Assembly: GCF_001612885.1 (NCBI RefSeq)
Contig: NZ_BDBH01000004.1
Coordinates: 1 to 64,000, forward strand
Reading direction: 5' to 3'
Origin: Nocardia harenae NBRC 108248
GTDB lineage: Bacteria > Actinomycetota > Actinomycetes > Mycobacteriales > Mycobacteriaceae
Length of the DNA: 64,000 nt
This document shows, piece by piece, positions 7,785 through 21,216 of this stretch (position 1 is the stretch's first letter; every line of letters begins with the position of its first letter). The translations under genes were made by a program, and so were the position numbers. The notes below the pieces were generated by a model. It was given only the letters and a program-made list of their open reading frames with translations. It had not been told where the DNA came from and ran no database searches.

Positions 7785-8948
7785 ATGACCACGATGGGCC
7801 GTGCCGAGATCGGCACGATCGACGACCTGCACGCCTCGGCGACGAAGGTGATCGGGCCGGCGGATTTCGGCGCCGACGACTACCGGGCCGGGCTCGGGGT
7901 GCTGCTGGAGTCCTATGCCGCGGACGCCGAACTCACGCCGTGGGGGAACAAGATCAACCGGGCCCTGCTGCGCGGCGCGCTGATCGCCAGGGCGCTGAGC
8001 GAGAGCGCCTGGCAGCGGTACCCGGAGTACGCGCGGGTGCCGATCGAGCGCCCGATCTTCGTCACCGGGCTGCCGCGCTCCGGCACCACCGCGGTGCACC
8101 GGCTGCTCACCGCCGACCCCATGCACCAGGGGCTGGAGATGTGGCTCACCGAGATGCCGCAACCGCGCCCGCCGCGCGCCACCTGGGCGGAGAACCCGGT
8201 ATACCGGGGCATCTCGGCCGGGTACGAGAAACATCACGTGGAGCACCCGGAATTCATGGGCGTGCACCACATCTCGGCCGACCAGGTGGAGGAGTGCTGG
8301 CAGCTGCTCCGGCAGTCGGCCATGTCCATCTCCTACGAGTGCCTGGCCTACCTGCCCACCTACTCCGAGTGGCTGCGCGAGCAGGACTGGACCCCGGCGT
8401 ATCGGCGGCACCGGAAGAACCTGCAGCTCATCGGGTTACCGGATGCCGGGCAGCGCTGGGTGCTGAAGAACCCGAGCCACCTCTTCGCGCTCGACGCGCT
8501 CTTCGCGGTCTACCCGGACGCGCTGGTGGTGCAGCTGCACCGCGAGCCGAGCACCATCATCGCCTCGGTGTGCAGCCTGAACGAGAAGGCGAGCGCGGGG
8601 TGGTCGGAGAAGTTCCGCGGCGACGTGGTCGGCAGCACCCAGCTCGAGCTGTGGGCGCGCGGCGCGGAGAGCTTCCTGGCGGATCGGGCGAAGTACGACC
8701 CGGCGCAGTTCATCGACGTCTACTACGACGACTTCGTGGCCGACCCGATCGCCGCGGTGCGCGGCATCTACCGGCACTTCGGCATCGACCTGAGCCCCGC
8801 CGCCGAGCAGCGGATGATCGCGCTGCACGGCCGCAGCACCTCCGGCGCGGCCCGGCCGCAGCACCGGTACGCGCTGGACGACTACGGCCTCACCGCCGGG
8901 CAGGTGGACGAGCGCTTCGCGGCCTACCGCGCCGCGCACTTCGGCTGA
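7785..8948 (+). CDS. PAPS-dependent sulfotransferase family protein (Rv3529c-like)
   Basis: 387 aa. The 5'-phosphosulfate-binding loop GLPRSGTT is at residues 95-102, followed by the helix AVHRLL; a second conserved block, QRWVLKNPSH near residue 225, matches the 3'-phosphate-binding region. These indicate sulfuryl transfer from PAPS to a hydroxyl acceptor. It is the last gene of the DUF1214-SDR operon and ends one base before the convergent thioesterase stop. The proximity of cysD-cysNC, which make PAPS, and the KstR-like boxes suggest the donor and the transferase are expressed together (inference). Acceptor unknown. Confidence 0.88.
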   Translation: MTTMGRAEIGTIDDLHASATKVIGPADFGADDYRAGLGVLLESYAADAELTPWGNKINRALLRGALIARALSESAWQRYPEYARVPIERPIFVTGLPRSGTTAVHRLLTADPMHQGLEMWLTEMPQPRPPRATWAENPVYRGISAGYEKHHVEHPEFMGVHHISADQVEECWQLLRQSAMSISYECLAYLPTYSEWLREQDWTPAYRRHRKNLQLIGLPDAGQRWVLKNPSHLFALDALFAVYPDALVVQLHREPSTIIASVCSLNEKASAGWSEKFRGDVVGSTQLELWARGAESFLADRAKYDPAQFIDVYYDDFVADPIAAVRGIYRHFGIDLSPAAEQRMIALHGRSTSGAARPQHRYALDDYGLTAGQVDERFAAYRAAHFG

Positions 8949-9620
8949 TCACTGCTGACCCGGCCGGAGCACGATGAAGAGCCCGTGCGCCTCGGCGCAG
9001 AGCCGCTCGCCGTCGTGCAGGGTGGCGCGCACGAAGACCTTGCGGCCCTCCTGCCGCTCGGTCCAGGCGTGCAGCGCGAGCGGCCGGTCGAGCGGGGTGA
9101 TGGCGCGGTAGTCGACGGTGAGCGAGGCGGTGCGGGTGATCGAGGCGGAGGAGAGCGCGGCGGCCATGCCGAGCAGGTCGTCGAAGCCGAGCGCGATGTG
9201 GCCGCCGTGCGCGGCCGAGTTGCCGCCGAGGTGGAAGGGGCGGAAGACGATGCGGGCGTGTACGCCGGTGGCGTCGGCGGACTCCACCTCGTACGGGGGC
9301 AGCGTGACGTTGCCGCGGGCGGGCAGGTCGGTGCGGGTCCAGTTCGGCAGCGACCACTCGTCCACCGCGGCGCCTGCCAGCTCGTCGTTCAGCTTGGTGA
9401 GCTGGGTGATGATGTGCTGGGAGAGCTCGTCGCCGGGGTCGGCCATGCGGGCCCGGTCCATCAGGATCCGGACCTGCTCGATGAAGTCGCCGTAGAGCTC
9501 GCCGCCGCGCTTCCGCGCATCCGGCGCCGCATTCGCCTCGATCAGCTCGACTATCGGCCGGAAGCCGCCTTCGTGGTGGTCGGCGCTGGGCAGCGCCGGG
9601 TCGAGCCGCTGTTCGTTCAT
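8949..9620 (-). CDS. PaaI/hotdog-fold thioesterase family protein
   Basis: 223 aa. The hotdog domain occupies the C-terminal ~140 residues, with the motif NSAAHGGHIALGFDDLLG typical of PaaI-type acyl-CoA thioesterases; the first ~80 residues are a helical extension. ATG at 9620 directly preceded by GAGGGG. Convergent with the sulfotransferase gene, with no spacing at all between the two stops. It would hydrolyse an acyl-CoA; the substrate is not evident. Confidence 0.8.
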   Translation of the reverse strand: MNEQRLDPALPSADHHEGGFRPIVELIEANAAPDARKRGGELYGDFIEQVRILMDRARMADPGDELSQHIITQLTKLNDELAGAAVDEWSLPNWTRTDLPARGNVTLPPYEVESADATGVHARIVFRPFHLGGNSAAHGGHIALGFDDLLGMAAALSSASITRTASLTVDYRAITPLDRPLALHAWTERQEGRKVFVRATLHDGERLCAEAHGLFIVLRPGQQ

Positions 9621-9718
9621 CCCCTCACGGTAACCGTAACCGGATGGTCGCTTCGCACGTGGGAGCCACAGAGGTGAGCAGCTGCACACCCGACCCCTCG
9701 AGGGCGGGGAGCGCCGCG

Positions 9719-10354
9719 CTATCGGGCCTCGTACCGCCCGGCCTGCTCGCCGGCGAGCCGCCCGGGCGGGAGCCTGCGCCCGCAGAGCACGAGAAGCAGG
9801 TCCTGGGCGGCGCCGGTGACCACGGACCGCGGATCGTCGCCCGCGAGACCCCACTCCAGGTCCTCGGCGCGCAGCTCGACGCCGGTGAGGTCGGTGCCGA
9901 AGTACCGCACCTGCTCGGGCTTGGTATCGGCCAGCACGACCGCGACCCGGTCGACCGGGACCCGGCGCGGCAGGTCGAGCGCGACCGTGATGTCCATCCC
10001 GTGGATCACCTCGTGCGCCAGCGTGGCCTCGTACCCGCTGCCTGGCGGCTTCCAGGGGTGGCCGGCATGGTCGCGCAGGCTCGCCACCAGCTCCTCGGGG
10101 GTGAGCGCCGCGGCATCGGCGCGGGCCCGGCGGTCGGCCATGCGGTTGAAGTTGCCGCGCGCCCGCACCATCTCCAGCGCGAAGCGGGGGAGCGACAGGC
10201 GATAGGCCATGGTCATGTGCGCGAGCACCTCGCGCGGCCGCCACCCGGCGCAGAGCGTCGGCGCCTCCCACGCCGCCGCGTCCAGCCCGGCGAAGACCTC
10301 GGCGAGCTCGGTGCGCTCTGCCGCGATGCTGGCGCGCACCTCGGTTTCGGACAT
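9719..10354 (-). CDS. maleylpyruvate isomerase / DinB-fold mycothiol-dependent family protein
   Basis: 211 aa. The pattern CAGWRPREVLAHMTM (His46) and the later HEVIHGMD (His114, His118) match the metal-binding core of the TIGR03083 / MDMPI N-terminal family, whose characterised members act with mycothiol. The C-terminal ~50 residues resemble the small MDMPI C-terminal domain. Reaction unknown. It is followed downstream (leftward) by 98 bases and the thioesterase gene, so the two could be co-transcribed. Start ATG at 10354. Confidence 0.75.
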   Translation of the reverse strand: MSETEVRASIAAERTELAEVFAGLDAAAWEAPTLCAGWRPREVLAHMTMAYRLSLPRFALEMVRARGNFNRMADRRARADAAALTPEELVASLRDHAGHPWKPPGSGYEATLAHEVIHGMDITVALDLPRRVPVDRVAVVLADTKPEQVRYFGTDLTGVELRAEDLEWGLAGDDPRSVVTGAAQDLLLVLCGRRLPPGRLAGEQAGRYEAR

Positions 10355-10435
10355 ACCTCTCCCTTCGGAATTGCCTTCCCGAATGGAGACGGCGTGCGGC
10401 CCCGGAAGTCATCGGTATCTGCGACACTCGGGCTC

Positions 10436-10807
10436 GTGTCCGCCGAGAACCGCACGCCGCTGCTCGAGCTCCGCCGCGGCGCCTGCCACATCCTGGCCCG
10501 GCGGCTGCCGGACGGGGTGTACGAACTCGAGCACGGCGACGGCGGCGACCGGTTCCAGCTCTACACCTCCGACGCCGTGCTGGTCCGCGACGTGCTGGTG
10601 TCCTGGCTGGACGAGGCGGCGTGGTGGCATCGCAGCGTGGCCTGGGCGCGGGTCGACCCGGCCGTCGCGGAGATGCACGCGCTGCGCGACGAACTCACCG
10701 GCCTGCTCGACGGCGCTTGCGGCTTCGACGCCGCGCTCGGCGTCATGGACGACGCGCTGGCCCGCTTCGACGCCGGGCTCGCCGCGCTGGAGGCCGACGA
10801 GCCCTGA
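10436..10807 (+). CDS. hypothetical protein, 123 aa
   Basis: Not recognised. A small acidic, soluble, mostly helical protein (residues from VSAENRTPLLELRRG to ALEADEP) with no cysteine pairs, signal or membrane segment. The GTG at 10436 is taken as start because it opens the part that looks protein-like; the ribosome binding site is weak, so it may be leaderless. It is convergent with idi, the two stops being adjacent, and divergent from the MDMPI-family gene. Confidence 0.55.
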   Translation: MSAENRTPLLELRRGACHILARRLPDGVYELEHGDGGDRFQLYTSDAVLVRDVLVSWLDEAAWWHRSVAWARVDPAVAEMHALRDELTGLLDGACGFDAALGVMDDALARFDAGLAALEADEP

Positions 10808-11347
10808 TCAGCACGGGCGGAGGTGGGTGAGGACGGCGCGCTCGAGCACCCCGCCCAGCCACGGCGCGTACCGCTCCGGATGCTCGGCCAGGTCGCGGCT
10901 CAGCAGCGCCGGCTCCACCCAGGCGTAGTCGGCGACCTCGTCGGGGTCGGGCCGGAGTTCGCCGCCGAGGTGCAGCCCGGTCACGACGTGGTCGAACTCG
11001 TACTCCACCCGGCCGGTCCCCGGGTCCGCGGCCCGATACGTGAAGGTGCCCGCCTCGCGCAGCTCGGCGCCGAGCCCGAGCTCCTCGCCGAGCCGGATCC
11101 CGGCGGCCTCGGTGACCGGCTGCCCCGGCGCCGGGTGGCCGCAGCAGCTGTTGGCCCAGCGCAGCGGGAAGCGGGTCTTCACCGCCGCCCGCTGCTGCAG
11201 CAGCACCCGCCCCGCCCCGTCGACGAGCAGCACCGAGAAGGCGCGGTGCAGCAGGCCGGGGGAGCGGTGCGCCCGCGCCACCGAGCAGCTGCCGACGGCG
11301 ATCCCCGTGCCGTCCACCAGCTCCACCGGCAGCTGCTCCCGGCTCAC
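10808..11347 (-). CDS. idi: isopentenyl-diphosphate delta-isomerase, type I
   Basis: 179 aa, the normal length. The catalytic cysteine is in NSCCGHP (Cys69), the Nudix-like metal/Glu segment is GIRLGEELGLG, and the second acidic motif is VEYEFDH near residue 117. It interconverts IPP and DMAPP and so supplies the starter for prenyl chain growth. The GTG start at 11347 overlaps the stop of the polyprenyl synthase gene (GTGA); a second GTG three bases upstream is equally possible. It is the last gene of the geosmin/encapsulin operon. Confidence 0.93.
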   Translation of the reverse strand: MSREQLPVELVDGTGIAVGSCSVARAHRSPGLLHRAFSVLLVDGAGRVLLQQRAAVKTRFPLRWANSCCGHPAPGQPVTEAAGIRLGEELGLGAELREAGTFTYRAADPGTGRVEYEFDHVVTGLHLGGELRPDPDEVADYAWVEPALLSRDLAEHPERYAPWLGGVLERAVLTHLRPC

Positions 11348-12375
11348 CACGTGCGGTCCGCCGCCAGCGCGGCCAGCCGGTCCAGCTCGGCGCCCGCCGC
11401 CGGATCGCGGGCCAGCTCGGCGATCATCGACCTGGCGCCCGCGCAGAGCTCGGCGGCCTGCTCCCGGCTCCAGGCCCTGCCGCCCGCCGCCTCGACGAGG
11501 TCGGCCGCGGTGAGCAGCTCGGCGTCGTCCAGTGGCTGCTCCCGGTGGTAGAGCGCGGCGAGCGCGGCGCCCTCCGCGGTGCCCGAGTTCAGCGCGAACA
11601 CGACCGGCAGCGACTTCTTCCTGCGGCGCAGGTCGGAGTAGACCGGCTTGCCGGTGCTGTGCACGTCGCCCCAGATGCCGAGCAGGTCGTCGACGTGCTG
11701 GAAGGCGCGGCCGACCAGCCTGCCGATCTCGCGCAGCCGGAGCAGCTCGCCCGGCCCAGCGGCGCCGAAGAGCCCGCCGAGCTCGGCGGCGCAGCCGAAG
11801 AGCGCGCCGGTCTTCCGGTCGGTCATCGCCAGGCACTCGGTGACGGTCACGTCGCGGCGCCCCTCGAAGCTCAGGTCCGCGCACTGGCCCTCGACCAGCT
11901 CCAGCACCGCGCGGTCCAGCAGCTCGGCGGCGGCCGCCGCCTTCCCGTCCGCGGTGGCGGTGAGCAGGGCGAAGGCCTGCGAGGCCAGCGCGTCGCCCGC
12001 GAGGATGGCGGGGCCGACGCCGAAGACCGCCCACGCCGTCGGCCGGTGCCTGCGGGTGGTGTCGCGGTCCATGACGTCGTCGTGCAGCAGCGAGAAGTTG
12101 TGCACCAGCTCCACCGCGGCCGCGGCGTTCCCGGCGTCGGCGACATCGCCGCCGGTGAGGGTGGTGGCCGCCAGCACGAAGGCGGGGCGCAGCGCCTTGC
12201 CGCCCGCGTGCTGCTCGGGGCGGCCGTCCCGATCCCACCAGCCGAAGTGGTAGCCGGCGATGTGCCGGATGGTGGGCGGCATGGTGTGCACGGCGCTGCG
12301 CAGGGTCGCGGCGCAGGCCGCGCGGCCTTGGGCGAAGGTGTCGGTGTGGTGATCCTTGGCGATTTCCCGGGTCAT
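11344..12375 (-). CDS. polyprenyl diphosphate synthase of the family 2 encapsulin cargo type
   Basis: 343 aa class I isoprenyl diphosphate synthase. First aspartate-rich motif LLHDDVMDRD near residue 97; second, degenerate one HVDDLLGIWGD near residue 233; GGKALRP near residue 58. The segment AGYHFGWWD before it is characteristic of the prenyl synthases that accompany family 2B encapsulins. The likely product here is farnesyl diphosphate, since the neighbour is a geosmin synthase, but the chain length cannot be read from sequence. It begins 37 bases after the shell gene stop and overlaps idi by four bases. It may itself be a second cargo or a soluble supplier of substrate. Confidence 0.9.
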   Translation of the reverse strand: MTREIAKDHHTDTFAQGRAACAATLRSAVHTMPPTIRHIAGYHFGWWDRDGRPEQHAGGKALRPAFVLAATTLTGGDVADAGNAAAAVELVHNFSLLHDDVMDRDTTRRHRPTAWAVFGVGPAILAGDALASQAFALLTATADGKAAAAAELLDRAVLELVEGQCADLSFEGRRDVTVTECLAMTDRKTGALFGCAAELGGLFGAAGPGELLRLREIGRLVGRAFQHVDDLLGIWGDVHSTGKPVYSDLRRRKKSLPVVFALNSGTAEGAALAALYHREQPLDDAELLTAADLVEAAGGRAWSREQAAELCAGARSMIAELARDPAAGAELDRLAALAADRTW

Positions 12376-12412
12376 GAGCGGTGTCCTGATCGGTTCGCAG
12401 GGACGGGAGGGT

Positions 12413-17491
<5,079 letters not shown>

Positions 17492-17824
17492 GGGCTTCTC
17501 TCGTTTCGCGGTATGCGTGCGTACAACAGATGACGTCCGAGCGCGAACACGGAGGGCTGGAGCAGCAATCCCCCGGTTAAAGAATGGTGCGCTCACGATG
17601 GTAGCTGAGATCGGCCCGCGCCCGCCAGTGCCGAAAATTGTTGAAGGGGAACAACTTTGCGCCGATTTACCGACCGTTGATCTTGTGCGCGGCGATCTCC
17701 GGCCCGGCCGGTCCGGTGCGAGCGCCGAAAGCCGGACGGGCGTCGGGTAATTGCCGGGGACACGGGCATCGGGACGGTATGAATCGCTGTGTCGCAGGGA
17801 TTTCCGCCGTTTGACGAATCCGCC
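17492..17824. promoter_or_regulatory. upstream region of the geosmin/encapsulin operon
   Basis: 333 bases without a gene, between the IclR stop and the first shell gene, both leftward. It is less GC-rich than its surroundings and must hold the operon promoter. The clearest element is an inverted repeat TTGTT-N7-AACAA at 17638-17654, about 150 bases from the start codon, possibly an operator. I see no strong terminator for the IclR gene. Confidence 0.5.
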
Positions 17825-18679
17825 CTAGCCGCCGAGCGCGGTGCTGATGCGCTGCGCGGCAGCGATTGTCGCGGCCACGTACGCGTCGCGCTCGGCCCGC
17901 GGGACGGCGGGGCGCAGCGGCCCGAGCTGCACCTCGTGTGTGGCGATCGAGCCGGTGAAGACCGGGGCGGCCAGGTAGCTCACCGGCAGCGGGTCGGCGG
18001 AGTCCAGGTCGGCGGCGGTGTAGGGGCGGGCGGTGAGCTCGCTCAGCCCGCGCAGGGTGCGGGTGCGCAGCCGCGGCTCCAGCATCTCCGGCCCGAGCGC
18101 GGTGAGCAGGTCGGCGAGCAGCTCGACGGTGTTCGCGTCCTCGGGGCGCGGCCCGAACACCGCGACCCCGCGGGCCCGCACCAGCTCCGGCAGCGCGGCC
18201 GCGCGCTCGGCGTCCGCCGCCGTCGCCAGCCAGCGCCGCAGCTCGGCCCGCGGCCGCCACGGCAGCACCGCCGCGCCCACCGGGAAGCGGATCGGAATGC
18301 GGTGCCCGAGCGGCACGCCCGCGATGTCCCGGTCCGGGCCGTGCCGCACCGCGAGCACGGTGAGGCCGTCGCTGTCCACCCGGGCGAGCGTCGCGCCCGC
18401 GCCGGTGCGCGCCACCAGCGCGGCCAGCGCCTCGGCGACTCCGTTCGCCGGGGCGGCGCCGAAGAGCGCGGCGGGGGCGGGGCCGAGCCGATAGCGCCGC
18501 TCGCCATCGCGCTGCGCCCAGCCCGCCGCGGCCAGCTCGGCCAGGATCGCGGTCACCGTGGCGCGGGCCAGCCCGAGCCGGTCCGCCACCGCGGCCACCG
18601 ACAGCGGCTCGGTGGCATCCGCCAGCAGCGTGAGCACCTCGAGCGCCCGCCGGGTCGGCGGCGATGGCGAGCGTTCCAC
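17825..18679 (-). CDS. IclR family transcriptional regulator
   Basis: 284 aa. Winged helix at the N-terminus (RRALEVLTLLADATEPLSVA, then LGLARATVTAILAELAAAGWA) followed by an IclR-type ligand domain. GTG start at 18679 is preferred because GGAGG lies five bases upstream; longer in-frame options run into the divergent promoter. It is divergent from an SDR/reductase pair and probably controls it. It is also the gene immediately upstream of the geosmin operon on the same strand, but 333 bases apart. Ligand unknown. Confidence 0.85.
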   Translation of the reverse strand: MERSPSPPTRRALEVLTLLADATEPLSVAAVADRLGLARATVTAILAELAAAGWAQRDGERRYRLGPAPAALFGAAPANGVAEALAALVARTGAGATLARVDSDGLTVLAVRHGPDRDIAGVPLGHRIPIRFPVGAAVLPWRPRAELRRWLATAADAERAAALPELVRARGVAVFGPRPEDANTVELLADLLTALGPEMLEPRLRTRTLRGLSELTARPYTAADLDSADPLPVSYLAAPVFTGSIATHEVQLGPLRPAVPRAERDAYVAATIAAAQRISTALGG

Positions 18680-18790
18680 GGCGACCTCCGGAGCGGATTC
18701 CGCGCGAGCCCTTGTGATCCGCGCGCACTGGTTCGTACCATGACGAATATTAGTCGTTTTTGTGTCGAATAGTCGACGAGAGGCAGGGAT

Positions 18791-19582
18791 ATGATCCTCG
18801 ACAGGTTCCGGCTCGACGGCAGGGTCGCCGTCGTCACCGGTGCGGGCCGCGGGCTGGGCGCCGCCATCGCGCTCGCCTTCGCCGAGGCGGGCGCGGACGT
18901 GCTGATCTCGGCGCGCACCGAGGACCAGCTGCACGAGGTGGCCGAGCGGGTCACGGCGCGCGGCAGGCAGGCCCACGTGGTCCCGGCCGACCTGCGCGAC
19001 CTGGAGGCGGTCGCCGGGCTCGCGGACGCCGCCGTCGCCCGCTTCGACCGGCTCGACATCGTGGTCAACAATGTCGGCGGCGCCCCGCCCGCGCCGCTGC
19101 TCGACCTGACGCCGAAGGCGCTCACCGCGGCCTTCGAGTTCAATGTCGGCACCGCGCACGCGCTCACCAGGGCCGCGGTGCCGCACCTGCTGGAGCACGC
19201 CGACGGCGGCTCCATCATCAACATCACCTCGGCCATGGGCAGGCTGGCCGGCCGCGCCTTCGCCGCCTACGGCACCGCCAAGGCCGCGCTCGCGCACTAC
19301 ACCCGGCTGGCCGCGCTCGACCTGAACCCGCGGATCCGGGTGAACGCCATCGCCCCCGGCGCCATCCACACCTCGGCGCTGGAGATCGTGGCGAACGACC
19401 CCGGCATGCGCGGCGAGATCGAGAAGCACACCCCGCTGCGCCGGCTCGGCGCCCCGGAGGACATCGCCGCCGCCGCCGTCTACCTGGCCTCGCCCGCGGG
19501 CGCCTACCTCACCGGCAAGGTGCTGGAGGTCGACGGCGGCCTGATCGTTCCCAACCTCGAACTCCCGATCCCGGATCTGTGA
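18791..19582 (+). CDS. short-chain dehydrogenase/reductase
   Basis: 263 aa classical SDR. Rossmann motif TGAGRGLG (residues 16-23), NNVGG near residue 93, catalytic Ser in NITSAMGR and the YGTAKAAL pair (Tyr/Lys) near residue 160; the C-terminal motif [12 protein letters not shown] is typical. ATG with GGCAGG upstream. The next gene starts one base after its stop, so the two are an operon, divergent from an IclR regulator. Substrate unknown; relatives in actinomycetes often act in steroid or fatty-acid pathways. Confidence 0.9.
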   Translation: MILDRFRLDGRVAVVTGAGRGLGAAIALAFAEAGADVLISARTEDQLHEVAERVTARGRQAHVVPADLRDLEAVAGLADAAVARFDRLDIVVNNVGGAPPAPLLDLTPKALTAAFEFNVGTAHALTRAAVPHLLEHADGGSIINITSAMGRLAGRAFAAYGTAKAALAHYTRLAALDLNPRIRVNAIAPGAIHTSALEIVANDPGMRGEIEKHTPLRRLGAPEDIAAAAVYLASPAGAYLTGKVLEVDGGLIVPNLELPIPDL

Positions 19583-19583
19583 C

Positions 19584-20651
19584 ATGACACTTCGCGTAGC
19601 GCTCTTCGGCACCGGCAACGTGGGGCGGCACGCCCTGGCCGGAATCATCGCCCACCCCGGGCTGGACCTCGCCGGCGTGCGGGTCAGCTCCGACGCCAAG
19701 GCCGGGGTGGACGCCGCCACCCTCGCCGGGCTGCCCGACCTGTCCGGCGTCGCCGCCACCACCGACACCGCCGCGCTGCTCGCGGCGCGGCCGGACTGCG
19801 TCGTCTACTGCGCCATGACCGACAACCGCCTGTTCGAGGCGGTGCAGGAGCTGGCGGCGATCCTGCGCGCCGGGATCGACGTGGTGGCCTGCGCCCCGGT
19901 CTTCTTCCAGTACCCGTACGGCGTGCTCCCGGACGACCTGCTGCGCCCCATCGAGGAGGCCGCGGCGGCGGGCGGCGCCACACTCTGGGTCAACGGCATC
20001 GACCCCGGCTTCGCCAACGACCTGCTGCCGCTCGCGCTCACCGGCACCTGCCTCGCGGTCGAGCAGGTGCGCTGCCTGGAGATCGTGGACTATGCCAGCT
20101 ACGACAACCGCGCGGTCATGGTGGACATCATGGGGTTCGGCAGACCGCTGGACGAGACCCCGATGCTGCTGCAACCCGGCGTGCTCTCGCTCGCCTGGGG
20201 CAGCGTGGTGCGGCAGCTCGCCGCCGGAATCGGGATCGAACTGGACGCCGTCACCGAGAGCTACGAGCGCGCGCCCGCCCCGGAGGCGTTCGACATCGCC
20301 ACCGGGCACATCGCGGCGGGCAGCGCGGCGGCGCTGCGCTTCGAGGTGCGCGGCATGGTGGGGGAGCGGGTGGTGACGGTGCTCGAGCACGTCACCCGGC
20401 TGCGCCCCGACCTGTGCCCTGAGTGGCCGCAGCCCACCCACCCGGAGGGCTGCTACCAGGTGCGGATCACCGGCGAGCCGTCGTACGCGCTCGATCTCGT
20501 CGCCTCCAGCCGCCACGGCGACCACAACTACGCCACCCTGGTCGGCACCGCGATGCGGATCGTGAACGCGGTGCCCGCGGTGGTCGCCGCCGACCCCGGC
20601 ATCCTGACCGCGCTCGACATCCCGCTCATCACCGCGCCCGCCGCGCGCTGA
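19584..20651 (+). CDS. dihydrodipicolinate-reductase-like NAD(P)-binding oxidoreductase
   Basis: 355 aa. N-terminal Rossmann fold starting RVALFGTGNVGRHALAGI (residues 3-20), related to DapB and 2,4-diaminopentanoate dehydrogenase N-terminal domains, followed by a substrate domain containing NGIDPGFANDLLPL near residue 138. In mycobacteria such proteins are usually annotated as DapB-like, but this is not lysine biosynthesis: it lacks the short DapB length and sits in a catabolic-looking operon behind an SDR (one-base spacing). Reaction unknown. Confidence 0.8.
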   Translation: MTLRVALFGTGNVGRHALAGIIAHPGLDLAGVRVSSDAKAGVDAATLAGLPDLSGVAATTDTAALLAARPDCVVYCAMTDNRLFEAVQELAAILRAGIDVVACAPVFFQYPYGVLPDDLLRPIEEAAAAGGATLWVNGIDPGFANDLLPLALTGTCLAVEQVRCLEIVDYASYDNRAVMVDIMGFGRPLDETPMLLQPGVLSLAWGSVVRQLAAGIGIELDAVTESYERAPAPEAFDIATGHIAAGSAAALRFEVRGMVGERVVTVLEHVTRLRPDLCPEWPQPTHPEGCYQVRITGEPSYALDLVASSRHGDHNYATLVGTAMRIVNAVPAVVAADPGILTALDIPLITAPAAR

Positions 20652-20761
20652 CCGGACCGCCCCGGTGCGCGGCGCGGGGGCGGGTTCGCCGTTAACCGGA
20701 GCGGCGCTCGGTGTTCACCCGGGGCGCGGTGTCGCGCGGCACCCGCCGGGTAACCGGACGA

Positions 20762-20784
20762 ACGGCACGGGGGAACCGTGCCGT
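20762..20784. promoter_or_regulatory. perfect hairpin upstream of the three-helix protein gene
   Basis: Arms ACGGCACGG and CCGTGCCGT (9 bp, perfect) around a GGGAA loop, ending 29 bases before the ATG of the small gene at 20814. It could be an operator or an RNA stem in the leader; no T-run follows, so it is not a classical terminator. Confidence 0.4.
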
Positions 20785-20813
20785 GCCGAACCCGCACACC
20801 GAGGAGTTCTCCG

Positions 20814-21074
20814 ATGAGCGACGAGCACATCGCCCCGCCCCCGCAGCACGACCCCACCCTCGATCCCGACGTCGCCCTGCACGCCGCCGCGCGGCGCCTG
20901 GAGCAGGAGTACGGCGACGTCGCCGACGAGACCACCATCGAGCGGGCCCTGCACGACTCGCACCAGGAGGTCGCCGAGGGCGCCTCCGTCGAGACCTTCC
21001 TGCCGCTGCTCGCCGAGCGCAATATTCGCGAGCAGCTGCAGGACGCGGCGGAGGCCGAGCGCACCGAATCCTGA
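20814..21074 (+). CDS. small three-helix-bundle dimerisation domain protein
   Basis: 86 aa, acidic. The pattern LHAAARRLEQEYGDV...IERALHDSHQEVAEGA...FLPLLAERNIREQL is that of the short actinobacterial proteins called three-helix bundle dimerisation domain proteins. ATG at 20814 with GAGGAG eight bases upstream. No signal or metal motif. Function unknown; a perfect hairpin precedes it. Confidence 0.75.
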   Translation: MSDEHIAPPPQHDPTLDPDVALHAAARRLEQEYGDVADETTIERALHDSHQEVAEGASVETFLPLLAERNIREQLQDAAEAERTES

Positions 21075-21216
21075 CCCCGGCCGGTCCGCGTCGAGGTTGC
21101 CGCCGCGACGGCCACCGAATTCCTGTGACGTGTCACACGTTAGAACCGCCAGGAATGGTGTGTCCACGGACGGAATCCCCCTAAGCTGGTCCCGCCAGGC
21201 TTTGGAGGATGTTGTG

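Noticed and set aside
17492..17596. 35-residue N-terminal extension of the first encapsulin shell protein
   Set aside because: Basic, unlike shell N-arms, and lies in the presumed promoter region; the ATG at 17491 has a binding site.
18680..18790. CRP-type site TGTGA-N6-GCACT in the IclR-SDR gap
   Set aside because: Only one good half-site; the other half differs from TCACA, so chance is likely in this base composition.
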